A DNA stretch of 64,000 nt, from contig NZ_RIAS01000013.1 of NCBI RefSeq assembly GCF_003719335.1, positions 62,001 to 126,000 of the forward strand. The letters run 5' to 3'. The notes below the pieces were generated by a model. That model saw only the letters and a program-made list of their open reading frames with translations, made no database searches and had not been told where the DNA came from. This document shows, piece by piece, positions 41,157 to 50,519 of the stretch. This DNA comes from Paenibacillus amylolyticus (GTDB lineage: Bacteria > Bacillota > Bacilli > Paenibacillales > Paenibacillaceae). Numbering within the stretch: the stretch's first letter is position 1; each line of letters begins with the position of its first letter. The position numbers were made by a program, and so were the translations under genes.

Positions 41157-41855
41157 ATGAATGCAGCGACGGTAAGACATATACTCGAAACCATGGAAGC
41201 CATGTTTCCTGATGCACATTGCGAATTAAATCACAGCAATGCATTTGAACTAACGGTAGCGGTCCTTTTATCTGCGCAGTGCACAGACGAAACGGTGAAC
41301 AAGGTCACTGCAGATTTGTTTCAAAAGTACAAAAGCCCTGCCGATTATCTGGCGGTTCCTCTGGAAGAGCTGGAGCAGGATATCCGGCGAATCGGATTGT
41401 ACCGAAACAAGGCCAAGCATATCCAGAACATGTGCCGAATTTTAATAGAGCAGTATGGCGGCGATGTACCGCAGGAACATGATCAGCTTGTCACTCTGCC
41501 GGGTGTCGGACGTAAAACCGCGAATGTTGTCGTTTCAAATGCGTTTGGAGTGCCGGCTATCGCGGTAGATACTCATGTTGAACGTGTGTCGAAGAGACTG
41601 GGACTCGCCGGTTGGGATGACTCCGTACTTGAAGTCGAGAAGAAACTGATGAAGCGCGTACCTCGGGATGAGTGGACTATAACTCATCACCGGTTTATAT
41701 TTTTTGGACGCTACCATTGCAAGGCCCAAACTCCCCAATGTCATATCTGTCCGCTCTTAGACATATGCAGGGAAGGGAAAAAACGTATGAAAACGTCCCA
41801 GATCAGGAAAGATAAGGAACGTGTCACCACCCGAAAACGAAAATTAAATTCATAA
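41157..41855 (+). CDS. nth: Endonuclease III (DNA glycosylase/AP lyase)
   Basis: Nth (232 aa) removes oxidised pyrimidines and cleaves at abasic sites. The helix-hairpin-helix LPGVGRKTANVVVSNAFG holds the catalytic lysine near 119; the catalytic aspartate is in AVDTHVERVSKRLGL. The C-terminal [4Fe-4S] cysteines keep C-x6-C-x2-C-x5-C spacing (CKAQTPQCHICPLLDIC). GGGAGGTAG precedes the ATG. In Bacillus nth directly follows dnaD; here it is about 25 kb away, so the cluster has been split. Confidence 0.96.
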   Translation: MNAATVRHILETMEAMFPDAHCELNHSNAFELTVAVLLSAQCTDETVNKVTADLFQKYKSPADYLAVPLEELEQDIRRIGLYRNKAKHIQNMCRILIEQYGGDVPQEHDQLVTLPGVGRKTANVVVSNAFGVPAIAVDTHVERVSKRLGLAGWDDSVLEVEKKLMKRVPRDEWTITHHRFIFFGRYHCKAQTPQCHICPLLDICREGKKRMKTSQIRKDKERVTTRKRKLNS

Positions 41856-41875
41856 GCAGAAAAGGATGAATAACG

Positions 41876-42148
41876 ATGAAATGCATTTCCGTGTACACTG
41901 ACAATTTTGAAGCCTTCTCCGATATTTTTGAACAAATCGTTGAACAGGAAATGGCGGAGAATGAGGAAAAAGAAGTTGAAGGCATTACTGTAAGTCACTC
42001 TGGTGACGTGCCTGAGCATTATCTAGAGCGTATGTCTACAAAGCCTGAAGTTGTGGTAATGAGAGACAAAGGCCGTGGTATTACCATTTTGCAACATGGT
42101 CAAGTGTTTGAAATTCTGTTGCCTACAATGGAAAACGCAGTATCTTAA
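41876..42148 (+). CDS. Small acidic protein of unknown function (90 aa)
   Basis: A 90-residue, strongly acidic cytoplasmic protein (MKCISVYTDNFEAFSDIFEQ; later VVVMRDKGRGITILQHGQVF) with alternating helix and strand pattern and no membrane segment. The start has AAAGGATG nearby and lies 20 nt after nth, so they are probably co-transcribed. I recognise no family; a small alpha/beta fold is likely. Confidence 0.7.
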   Translation: MKCISVYTDNFEAFSDIFEQIVEQEMAENEEKEVEGITVSHSGDVPEHYLERMSTKPEVVVMRDKGRGITILQHGQVFEILLPTMENAVS

Positions 42149-42165
42149 GTTTTCGTTAACCCATA

Positions 42166-42249
42166 ATCAAGAAGCTGGCTTTATGAACATTGCGCAGAAG
42201 CGATGGTAAGCGTGAGCTGTTTGGCATGTTATTGAGCCAGCTTCTTGAT
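42166..42249. repeat. 84-bp element with perfect 15-bp inverted repeats
   Basis: ATCAAGAAGCTGGCT (42166-42180) and AGCCAGCTTCTTGAT (42235-42249) are exact inverted complements around a 54-nt interior, which may pair further (AACATTGC with GGCATGTT). There is no T-run, and a conventional terminator follows 45 nt later. It may be a structured RNA end or a mobile-element relic. Confidence 0.7.
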
Positions 42250-42293
42250 GATAAATATCCCGAGATTATGCGGGAGTTCAAAGCATGACCTGA

Positions 42294-42324
42294 ATAAAAC
42301 CGACATGTTCGGTTTTATTTTTTT
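42294..42324 (+). terminator. Terminator after the 90-aa gene
   Basis: ATAAAACCGA (42294-42303) pairs with TCGGTTTTAT (42309-42318), followed by Ts to 42324. Confidence 0.92.
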
Positions 42325-42590
42325 ATAGATACATAGTGGATTTGACTTAACGGATAATGGACACGGGAACGTAGAGATCAGAATAATGAGTTGATTCAAA
42401 GGCGGTTTTGACATGATCACGAGGCAAATCATCTCGATTTGAACTTATATTGATCTGGAATCCATCTACATGCAGATTCGAGTGAAATCGTTCAAATTCA
42501 AAGATGATAATGTTAAACTATATGGAGATAAAATCAGAGATTGACATCGAAACAGATGTCAAATTAGAGGAGCCAGGAGGAAGGCCAGTC
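42325..42590 (+). promoter_or_regulatory. Upstream region of the dynamin gene with a hairpin near its ribosome site
   Basis: TTGACATC (42541-42548) and GATGTCAA (42555-42562) form a perfect 8-bp hairpin with a six-base loop, 13 nt before the AGGAGG ribosome site. No strong promoter pair stands out in the rest. An open frame in phase with the dynamin gene extends to 42504 but lacks a ribosome site. Confidence 0.45.
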
Positions 42591-45500
42591 ATGTCCAGAA
42601 CAGATTATCCAGCAGAAATGGCCACGCCTTTGTTACCGCTGCGTGAAGCAATGAAGCAGTCAGGGGACCATACCGCTGTAGAAGCATTAACAGATTTAAT
42701 TAGCAAGGCAGAAACGAAACATCTGACGATTGCGTTCTGTGGGCATTTCTCGGCAGGCAAGTCGAGTTTGATCAACAGCTTGTGTGGCAAGCGAGTACTG
42801 CCATCTAGTCCTGTGCCAACCAGTGCGAATGTCGTCGCGATCCGCAATGGCAAACCGAGAGCGCGTATTTATACGTCACCTAACGTAAGCGCTGACAATA
42901 AAGCAGGAACGCTGGAGGTTTCACCCGAGGAACTGGAGGCCTATTGTAAAAATGGTGGGGCATACAGCTCCATTGAAGTATGGGATAACATTCCGTTGTT
43001 GCAAGATGACGCCGTCCTGCTGGATACGCCAGGTGTGGATTCCACAGATCGCGGCCATAGTCTGGCCACGCATTCGGCTCTGCATCTGGCCGATGTCGTG
43101 TTCTATGTGATGGACTATAATCATGTTCAGTCGGAAACGAATCTTTCTTTTGCCAAAAGTTTGTCTGATTGGGGCAAGCCGCTGTTTCTGATTGTGAATC
43201 AGATTGACAAACATCGGGAGCGGGAGCTTTCTTTTGATCAATATGTGGATGGGGTAGAGGCGATTTTTGCTGCATGGGAAGTCCGTTATGACGGGCTGTT
43301 ATTCACTTCTTTGCGTGACCAGCAGCATCGATATAATCAGTGGAGTCAACTACCGGAACTGATTACAGAGCTGATGACCAAGAAAGAAGAGCTGATTTCT
43401 CACAGTTTAGCCAGTTCAGCCAGACATATCACGGAGCAACATCTGAGACGGGAAGCAGGAAAGAGAGAAGATGAGGAAACTGCACTCCTTGAAGAAGTAG
43501 GAGGACAAGAAGGTATTGAACGTTTGGATCGTGAACTTGCCCTACTGGATGAACAAGCTGCAGAGCTTCGAGCCAAGCCTTCGCAAGTCCGTGAAAAATT
43601 CAGGGCAGAGGTGGATTCTTTGCTTGCTAACGCAAACCTTACCCCGGCGGATATCCGCACTTCGGCTGGCTATTATTTGGAGAGCCGCAAGCCGGGATTC
43701 CGGGTAGGTCTGCTCTTTTCAGGAGGCAAAACGGAACAGGAGAAACAGCGCCGGGCTTCGGAACTGGTGAGACTGCTTCAGGATCAGACCTCCAGCCAAG
43801 TGGAGGTTCATATTCGGACGATGCTCAGACAGCTGGGGGAAGCTAATCAGGTCTGGGATGCCGCGTGGGAGCAGGCGCTTAACACAGAGTTGCCTGCAAT
43901 TAATGAAGAATTGCTTGAACTAAAACGAAGTGCGAGTGCAGAGCTGTCTCCTGAGTATGTGCTGCAATTCAGCAAAGATGTCCGGGGCGAGATTGAGACC
44001 CGGTACCGTAAGTCGGCCATGCTGCTGGCCGACCGCATCCTGGAAGCGCTGGTTGCGCAGGGCGAAGCCGCGCTCCAGGCGCTGGACGCCAGCCGCGCAG
44101 CGCTGCTGGCGCAATCCGCGGCGGCGGCGCGCTACACGGCGCTCCAGCGCGCCGCCGCCGAAGAGGCAGCAGGGCTGCGCAGCCTGCTGCCTCCTGCGGG
44201 CCCCCTCCCCTCCGGGCTATTGCCGGAGGTGAAGGGCCCGCACGTGCCCGCGCCTGAACCGGGCGAAGCTCCCGGTTCGCAGGCGGGCATGTCCGCGTCT
44301 GTGGCGGCGCAGCCACAGACGGAGGCCCCTGCGCCGCCGCGCAGAGCAGCGGCGCAGGGCGCACCGGCGACGGCTGGCGCGGAACGCCGCCGGCGCCTGG
44401 ACGCAGCAGCGGCACGGCTGGAAGCCGCTGCTGCGCTGGTGGAGCCGTACCCCGCCATGGGGTCGGCGGTACGGGATTTGCGTGCACGCGCGGCTTCGCT
44501 TGCGGGCGGCACGTTCACACTCGCGCTGTTCGGTGCGTTCAGCGCGGGCAAATCCTCCTTCGCCAACGCATTGCTGGGCGAAGCAGTCCTCCCTGTATCG
44601 CCGCATCCAACGACAGCGGCGATCAACCGTATTATGGCTCCCGCCGGCGGCATGGAGCATGGTACAGCCCGGGTCCGCATGAAGACCCGGGAAGCCTTCC
44701 AGGAAGACCTTGCTTACTCCTTCCGTCTGCTTGGTCTTGGAGAGCCGGGTACGGAATGGCAAAAGCGGGTGAAGTCACTCACGCCTTCGGATGTACATCC
44801 AGCAGGGCGTCCGCATTATAGCTTCTTACAGGCCGCTGCAGCTGGCTGGGAGGAAACAGCCGATCAGCTTGGGCAAGATGTGCTGGTGGACTTGAATGGA
44901 TATCGCCATTTTGTAGCCAATGAGAAGAAATCTTGTTTTGTAGATTCTATTGATCTATATTACAGCTGCGACGTGACTGAACAGGGCATAGTGCTCGTGG
45001 ATACGCCTGGAGCAGATTCAGTTAATGCCCGACATACAGGCGTAACGTTTAATTATATGAAAAATGCCGATGCCTTAATTTTTGTCACCTATTATAATCA
45101 CGCCTTCTCCCAGGGAGACCGGCAGTTCCTGAGTCAACTTGGGCGAGTGAAAGACAGCTCCGCGATGGATCAGATGTTCTTTGTCGTCAATGCGAGTGAT
45201 CTGTCTTCCTCGGAAGAAGAATTGGAACAGGTACTCGATCATGTGGGTACAGAACTGCGGAAAAACGGGATCCGTTCCCCACGTCTTTTCCCGGTATCCA
45301 GCATGCTTGCGATGGAAGGTAAAATGGATGGGAACGATGATCGATTGCAGCAATCGGGCTTTATCCGTTTCGAAGAAGAGTTTAATCAATTTGCAGGCAA
45401 GGAACTGGCTGATCTGGCAGTGGGCGGAGCCTCGGAAGAGATGGCACGTGTCGTTCAGCGGTTGAAGCAACGCGCAGAGGATGCGGCGCAGGGGGAAGAA

Positions 45501-46262
45501 ACACTGCGTCAGCGGCGAGATGAACTGGGCACGATCTCAGAGCAGTCACGCCAGCGGATTGAGCGATTGGCACAGCGATCAATGAAGGATGAACTGTCGC
45601 AGGAAACGAATGAATTGCTTTTCCATGTCAGACAGCGTTTAGCCTTCCGCTTAGGTCAGTTTATGGCAGAGGCGTTCCATCCTTCCGTATTACGTGAAGA
45701 TCAGGGCAACTTGAAAACGGCTTTCGCGGCTTGCGGTCGGGAACTGTTGCGTATGATCGGCATTGAGCTTGAGCAGGAATTACTCGCGACAACACTGCGA
45801 TTGGAACAGACAGGTCATGCCTGGGTTGGCAAGCAAGTAACTGAATGTATTAATGAAGTGAAACAGTTGACAGGCGGCATTGACTTGTCCCTGACCCTGG
45901 AGGAAAAGTGGAGTACACCTGTGCTGGAGGAAATCCGGCTTGAAGAACCGTCGGGCTGGAAAAACTACTGGAGTTACTTCCGGAATCCGAAGCAGTTTTT
46001 TGAAGGAGATGGACGTCAGCGCCTTCAGGAGGCACTGGAACCAGTGCTCAAACAGATGATGATTGAAGTGCTTCCGGCCTCAGAACAAAAGCTGGTGCAA
46101 TTTTATGATACACAGGTTCATCAATCTGTACAGCATCACTCTCGTCAGCTCACCGAAAGGCTGGAAGAAGCCGTTACGGGTATACAAGATTCCCTTGCAA
46201 GCGGAATCCAGGCTGAGCAATGGGTGGCTTTGTCCAAACAGCTTGAACAATTACAGGAATAG
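42591..46262 (+). CDS. dynA: Double-headed bacterial dynamin (DynA type)
   Basis: A 1223-aa protein with two dynamin-like GTPase modules in one chain, as in B. subtilis DynA (YpbR), which tethers and fuses membranes and protects against membrane stress. Head 1: P-loop GHFSAGKSS (51-59), LLDTPGVDS, NQIDKH. Head 2: P-loop GAFSAGKSS (about 647-655), LVDTPGADS near 803, NASD as the G4 motif. Helical stalks and a hydrophobic/coiled part follow each head. Between them (about 484-643) lies an Ala/Pro/Arg-rich linker encoded by very GC-rich DNA (44040-44530), unlike the flanks. I chose ATG 42591 behind AGGAGGAAGG. Membrane-associated, acting at the inner leaflet. Confidence 0.93.
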   Translation: MSRTDYPAEMATPLLPLREAMKQSGDHTAVEALTDLISKAETKHLTIAFCGHFSAGKSSLINSLCGKRVLPSSPVPTSANVVAIRNGKPRARIYTSPNVSADNKAGTLEVSPEELEAYCKNGGAYSSIEVWDNIPLLQDDAVLLDTPGVDSTDRGHSLATHSALHLADVVFYVMDYNHVQSETNLSFAKSLSDWGKPLFLIVNQIDKHRERELSFDQYVDGVEAIFAAWEVRYDGLLFTSLRDQQHRYNQWSQLPELITELMTKKEELISHSLASSARHITEQHLRREAGKREDEETALLEEVGGQEGIERLDRELALLDEQAAELRAKPSQVREKFRAEVDSLLANANLTPADIRTSAGYYLESRKPGFRVGLLFSGGKTEQEKQRRASELVRLLQDQTSSQVEVHIRTMLRQLGEANQVWDAAWEQALNTELPAINEELLELKRSASAELSPEYVLQFSKDVRGEIETRYRKSAMLLADRILEALVAQGEAALQALDASRAALLAQSAAAARYTALQRAAAEEAAGLRSLLPPAGPLPSGLLPEVKGPHVPAPEPGEAPGSQAGMSASVAAQPQTEAPAPPRRAAAQGAPATAGAERRRRLDAAAARLEAAAALVEPYPAMGSAVRDLRARAASLAGGTFTLALFGAFSAGKSSFANALLGEAVLPVSPHPTTAAINRIMAPAGGMEHGTARVRMKTREAFQEDLAYSFRLLGLGEPGTEWQKRVKSLTPSDVHPAGRPHYSFLQAAAAGWEETADQLGQDVLVDLNGYRHFVANEKKSCFVDSIDLYYSCDVTEQGIVLVDTPGADSVNARHTGVTFNYMKNADALIFVTYYNHAFSQGDRQFLSQLGRVKDSSAMDQMFFVVNASDLSSSEEELEQVLDHVGTELRKNGIRSPRLFPVSSMLAMEGKMDGNDDRLQQSGFIRFEEEFNQFAGKELADLAVGGASEEMARVVQRLKQRAEDAAQGEETLRQRRDELGTISEQSRQRIERLAQRSMKDELSQETNELLFHVRQRLAFRLGQFMAEAFHPSVLREDQGNLKTAFAACGRELLRMIGIELEQELLATTLRLEQTGHAWVGKQVTECINEVKQLTGGIDLSLTLEEKWSTPVLEEIRLEEPSGWKNYWSYFRNPKQFFEGDGRQRLQEALEPVLKQMMIEVLPASEQKLVQFYDTQVHQSVQHHSRQLTERLEEAVTGIQDSLASGIQAEQWVALSKQLEQLQE

Positions 46263-46651
46263 ATGGTCATAGTAGTAGCATCACCGTGTGAAACTTCTGA
46301 CAAGGGATGCGCTATACTGTCACAAGGCTGGTTGATCACATTTGCAAATATTTTGGAAACGTTTGTAAAATAATTGATTTCTTCCACAATCCATTGAAAA
46401 TATTTCAAAAAAACGTCAGAAAGGCTCCCGCCACAAAAGGTATATAGGGAGCCTTTTTTTGGTATGAACAACCTGAAATAAAGAGAATATTCAAACATTT
46501 GATTGAAAGTCGGCTATTGGCATCCGTTAATGCGATAATAAGCTGAAAGTCGCCTGAATATGGTCTATTATTCGCTTTGCCGCGAATGAGGGACGGTGAT
46601 AAACTTCATAAATGTTCATATCATTTCAAGCAACATTAGAGGAGGAGACAC
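46263..46651 (+). other. Intergenic region between dynA and the ABC exporter
   Basis: This 389-base gap contains a near-palindrome around AAACGTTT (46351-46370), the terminator at 46420-46460, a 12-bp direct repeat TGAAAGTCGGCT/TGAAAGTCGCCT (46504 and 46544, 40 bp apart) and a small hairpin TTCGC/GCGAA just upstream of the exporter. No gene is visible. Confidence 0.5.
46420..46460 (+). terminator. Terminator after dynA
   Basis: AAAGGCTCCC (46420-46429) pairs perfectly with GGGAGCCTTT (46447-46456), followed by more Ts. Confidence 0.92.
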
Positions 46652-48424
46652 ATGGATGTTCTCAGGCAACTGCAAACCTATTTTTGGGAGAAGCGAACGT
46701 ATTTATTGGTATCGATCTTGTTTCTCGCCTTAGCGACCGCACTTGGATTAGTCTATCCGAACCTGCTTCGAATTTTGATCGATGACGTTATTGTGCCGCG
46801 CAATTTTGAAGACGTTCCCATGCTTGCCCTGACGGTGTTAGGTGTTGTTATTTTGAAAGCAGGCATGCAATTTTTACACGGTTTCTTTGGCGGACGTCTA
46901 GGTAATTATTTGGCGTACCGGCTACGTAATGCCTGTTATGAAAAACTTCAATTTTTATCCTTCCGTTATTATGATACGGCCAAAACAGGTGATCTGATGT
47001 CCCGCCTCACGGGAGATTTGGAGGCCATCCGTAACTTTATCGGATTTGGTTTCGCCCAGATTCTTAACATGGTTCTAATGGTCGTATTCGGCGCAATTAT
47101 GATGATGACGATGAGCTGGAAGTTAACGCTGCTGACACTCGTCTGCATTCCTCTGCTTGCCTTCGTTGCGCTGCGATTCGAATCCAGAATTCATCCCGCA
47201 TTTCAGGAAATGCGATTGGCTTTAAGCTCGCTGACTACAGCGGTGCAAGAAAACATTACAGGTGTACGAACGGTTAAATCGTTTGCACGTGAGCCTTATG
47301 AAGTGGAGAAGTTCTCCACACGAAATGAACGCTACAAAACGAATCAGATTCATGCTGCTACGTTGTGGAGCCGCTATTTTCCCATTATGGAGATTCTGGC
47401 TTCGGTGAGTGTTGTACTGCTGCTTGTGATTGGTGGAAGAATGGTTATTCAGCAAACGCTGACCTTGGGTCAACTTGTTGCCTTCTTCAGTTTGATCTGG
47501 TACATAATTGGTCCGATGTGGGGCCTCGGCTTCCATATTAACAACTATACTCAGTCCAAAGCTTCAGGTGAACGGGTGCTTGAGTTGCTGAACACCCCTG
47601 TGGATGTGCAAGAGACCGAAGACCCAGTTATTGTGGAGACAGATCAGGTGAAAGGTCATGTGACTTTTGAATCGGTAACATTTGCTTATGGTAACAAAAT
47701 GCCTGCTGTAACCGATATTAATTTTGATGCTCCGCCTGGTTCTGTAATCGGTTTCCTGGGAGGAACAGGTTCAGGGAAATCAACGATTATCCAGCTTCTG
47801 ATGCGTGCCTATAACGTTAACTCCGGTTCGATCAAGCTCGATGGCAGGAATATTAAAGATATGGGCATTCGCAGCTTGCGGAGTCAGATTGCTTCCGTGT
47901 TCCAGGAGACATTCCTGTTTTCCTCCAGCATACGTAACAACATCTCGTACGGCTTGAAAAATGTGACGATGGAAGAGATTATCCGCGCCGCCAAGCTGGC
48001 CAAGGCTCATGATTTTATCATGGAGTTTCCCGAAGGATATGATACGGTCGTTGGTGAACGCGGTATGGGACTTTCTGGAGGACAAAAGCAGCGCATCGCT
48101 ATTGCGCGAGCTTTGCTAAAAAATCCGAAAATTCTTGTGCTTGATGATGCCACAAGTGCCGTGGATATGGAAACCGAACATGAGATTCAGTCCGGATTCC
48201 AGGAGGTTATGCGCGGTAGAACGACATTTATCATTGCCCACCGGATCTCTTCGCTGCGACATGCAGATGAGATTCTGGTGTTGGACGAAGGACGCGTGGT
48301 ACAGCGGGGCAAACATACGGAGCTTATTCAAGTGCCTGGACCGTACCAGGATGTCTATAACATTCAATATGCAGACTACATTGCCCGCGGAAAGCGGGAG
48401 GCTGGGGAGCAGGTGAACTCATGA
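46652..48424 (+). CDS. ABC exporter half-transporter, degenerate-site subunit
   Basis: A 590-aa exporter half: six membrane helices (about 1-315) and an ATPase domain with Walker A GGTGSGKST near 371, signature LSGGQKQR and Walker B ILVLDDATSAVD. The usual catalytic glutamate after the Walker B aspartate is aspartate here, as in BmrC and TM287 of heterodimeric exporters. With the next gene, which overlaps by 4 nt, it should form an asymmetric pump with one active and one degenerate ATP site. GAGGAGGAG precedes the ATG. The substrate is not evident; multidrug, lipid or peptide export are all possible. Confidence 0.92.
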   Translation: MDVLRQLQTYFWEKRTYLLVSILFLALATALGLVYPNLLRILIDDVIVPRNFEDVPMLALTVLGVVILKAGMQFLHGFFGGRLGNYLAYRLRNACYEKLQFLSFRYYDTAKTGDLMSRLTGDLEAIRNFIGFGFAQILNMVLMVVFGAIMMMTMSWKLTLLTLVCIPLLAFVALRFESRIHPAFQEMRLALSSLTTAVQENITGVRTVKSFAREPYEVEKFSTRNERYKTNQIHAATLWSRYFPIMEILASVSVVLLLVIGGRMVIQQTLTLGQLVAFFSLIWYIIGPMWGLGFHINNYTQSKASGERVLELLNTPVDVQETEDPVIVETDQVKGHVTFESVTFAYGNKMPAVTDINFDAPPGSVIGFLGGTGSGKSTIIQLLMRAYNVNSGSIKLDGRNIKDMGIRSLRSQIASVFQETFLFSSSIRNNISYGLKNVTMEEIIRAAKLAKAHDFIMEFPEGYDTVVGERGMGLSGGQKQRIAIARALLKNPKILVLDDATSAVDMETEHEIQSGFQEVMRGRTTFIIAHRISSLRHADEILVLDEGRVVQRGKHTELIQVPGPYQDVYNIQYADYIARGKREAGEQVNS

Positions 48425-50271
48425 GTGCCGAAACGATAACAGATAGGCGAGAGGTTAAGGAACCCTCGAATAAAAAAATGAATGAACGATTTGTCTATCA
48501 GGACGATGAAGTCATTGAAAAACCGTTTAACTGGCAAGAATTTGGACGATTGTTTGCTTACATGAAGCCTTATGCGAGGCAACTCCTGCCGTTTGTGATT
48601 CTGATGATGATTCTCGGAACGATTACGAAATTAGCCGTACCTTTTCTAATCAGTCTTGCAATCGATAGAGCTATCGCACCACAGAGCGGAGTACCTAGCA
48701 TGACACTGCTGTACATTATAGCAGGTTCAATCTTGTTATTGTATCTCATCCAGTGGGCAGCTAACACGTATCGAATTAAACTGACGAATATTATTGGGCA
48801 GCGGGTGATTTACGATCTTCGCTCAGACTTGTTCAAACATATTCAGAAGCTGTCGTTTAACTTTTTTGACAAAAGACCGGCAGGTTCTGTGCTTGTACGT
48901 GTAACGAATGATATCAACTCTTTACAGGATCTGTTCACGAATGGTGCGGTCAACGTGATGATCGACTGCGTGCAGCTGCTTGGTATCATCGTCATTCTCC
49001 TGCTAATTAACTGGAAACTAGGTCTTGCTGTAATCATTACGGTGCCGATTATGTTCATTATATCTACGAAATTGCGGGTGTTGATTCGCCGCGCGTGGCA
49101 GGACGTGCGTATGAAGAACTCTCGGATTAACTCTCACTTGAATGAATCCATTCAAGGAATCCGGGTTACACAGGCGTACACTCAAGAAAAAGAAAATATG
49201 AAATACTTCGACAACATGAATATGTCCAGCAAAAAGTCCTGGGACAAAGCATCAGCGATGAACCAGGGATTTGGTCCTCTAATTGAGATTACAGGTGGTT
49301 TCGGGACGTTAATTCTGTTCTGGTACGGCGCACATCTCATTCAAAATGAAATGTTAACCGTAGGTTTGCTCGTCGCTTTCGCTAACTATGTCGGTAACTT
49401 CTGGGACCCGATTAACCGTCTGGGACAGATGTACAATCAGTTGCTGGTTGCAATGGCATCCTCTGAGCGGATCTTTGAGTTCATGGATGAGAAGCCGAAT
49501 ATCGCCGATAAACCTGGTGCAAAGCCGCTTCCTTCTATTAAAGGGGATATCGTATTTGATAATGTCGTATTTGAGTACGAAAAAGGAAGACAGGCGCTGA
49601 AAGGCATCAGCTTCTCGGCGGCGGCCGGGCAATCGATTGCGCTTGTCGGTCATACAGGCTCCGGTAAAAGCACCATTATCAATCTGATCAGCCGTTTCTA
49701 TGACATCACGGGAGGGCGCCTGACCATCGATGGACATGACGTACGTGATGTTACGGTGGAAAGCTTGCGCAGTCAGATCAGCATTGTGCTGCAGGATACA
49801 TTTATTTTCTCGGGCACCATCCGGGATAATATCCGTTTTGGGCGTCTGGATGCGACGAACGAAGAAGTGGAAGAAGCGGCGAAAGCCGTTAACGCGCACG
49901 AGTTCATCATGAAGCTTCCGGGTGGATATGATACCGAAGTGGAAGAGAGAGGTAATGTGTTGTCGATGGGACAACGGCAATTGTTATCTTTTGCCCGGGC
50001 ATTGCTCGCTGATCCGCGCATCTTGATTCTGGATGAAGCTACAGCCAGCATTGATACGGAAACGGAGTTGAAAATTCAGGAAGCTCTCAAAGTACTGTTA
50101 CAGGGGCGAACGTCCTTTATGGTGGCTCACCGTCTTTCCACCATTCGTAATGCAGATCACATTATTGTACTGGATCATGGGGAGATTAAGGAAGAGGGCA
50201 ACCATGAACAGCTTATCCAGAAACAAGGAGTCTACAATGGTCTGATTGAAGCACAGTATCGGTTTTTGTAA
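48421..50271 (+). CDS. ABC exporter half-transporter, catalytic-site subunit
   Basis: A 616-aa exporter half with a 40-residue hydrophilic N-terminal extension, six membrane helices (about 45-350) and an ATPase domain. Walker A is GHTGSGKST near 411; Walker B ILILDEATASID keeps the catalytic glutamate, while the signature is LSMGQRQ instead of LSGGQ. The pattern is complementary to the partner: this Walker B with the partner's LSGGQ forms the active site, and the altered signature completes the degenerate one. Its ATG overlaps the upstream stop (ATGA). A terminator follows. Confidence 0.93.
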   Translation: MSAETITDRREVKEPSNKKMNERFVYQDDEVIEKPFNWQEFGRLFAYMKPYARQLLPFVILMMILGTITKLAVPFLISLAIDRAIAPQSGVPSMTLLYIIAGSILLLYLIQWAANTYRIKLTNIIGQRVIYDLRSDLFKHIQKLSFNFFDKRPAGSVLVRVTNDINSLQDLFTNGAVNVMIDCVQLLGIIVILLLINWKLGLAVIITVPIMFIISTKLRVLIRRAWQDVRMKNSRINSHLNESIQGIRVTQAYTQEKENMKYFDNMNMSSKKSWDKASAMNQGFGPLIEITGGFGTLILFWYGAHLIQNEMLTVGLLVAFANYVGNFWDPINRLGQMYNQLLVAMASSERIFEFMDEKPNIADKPGAKPLPSIKGDIVFDNVVFEYEKGRQALKGISFSAAAGQSIALVGHTGSGKSTIINLISRFYDITGGRLTIDGHDVRDVTVESLRSQISIVLQDTFIFSGTIRDNIRFGRLDATNEEVEEAAKAVNAHEFIMKLPGGYDTEVEERGNVLSMGQRQLLSFARALLADPRILILDEATASIDTETELKIQEALKVLLQGRTSFMVAHRLSTIRNADHIIVLDHGEIKEEGNHEQLIQKQGVYNGLIEAQYRFL

Positions 50272-50300
50272 CAATCATAACGAGTAACTTAGATTTACAG

Positions 50301-50389
50301 ACACTTCAGCTTATTTTGTTCTTGGTGACTTTTCATCAGACGGTCCTGATGAAAGCAAGCACTGAGGCAAAGTGCTGAAGTGTTTTTTT
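50301..50389 (+). terminator. Terminator after the ABC exporter
   Basis: ACACTTCAGC (50301-50310) pairs perfectly with GCTGAAGTGT (50374-50383), enclosing a second hairpin CTTTTCATCAG/CTGATGAAAG; seven Ts follow. Confidence 0.88.
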
Positions 50390-50519
50390 ATGCGAATTGT
50401 GGGGCATTCACAGATAAATCTATTTTCAAGATGAATTTGTTGTCCGAAAATGAATAGCGAAATTATGTTATATTTTAAATGATTAAATGAAGCACAATAG
50501 AGATTTCTGGAGGAAAAAT

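Noticed and set aside
44132..44762. Overlapping long ORFs on both strands in the dynamin linker
   Set aside because: High GC lowers stop frequency in all frames; only the dynamin frame continues with family motifs on both sides.
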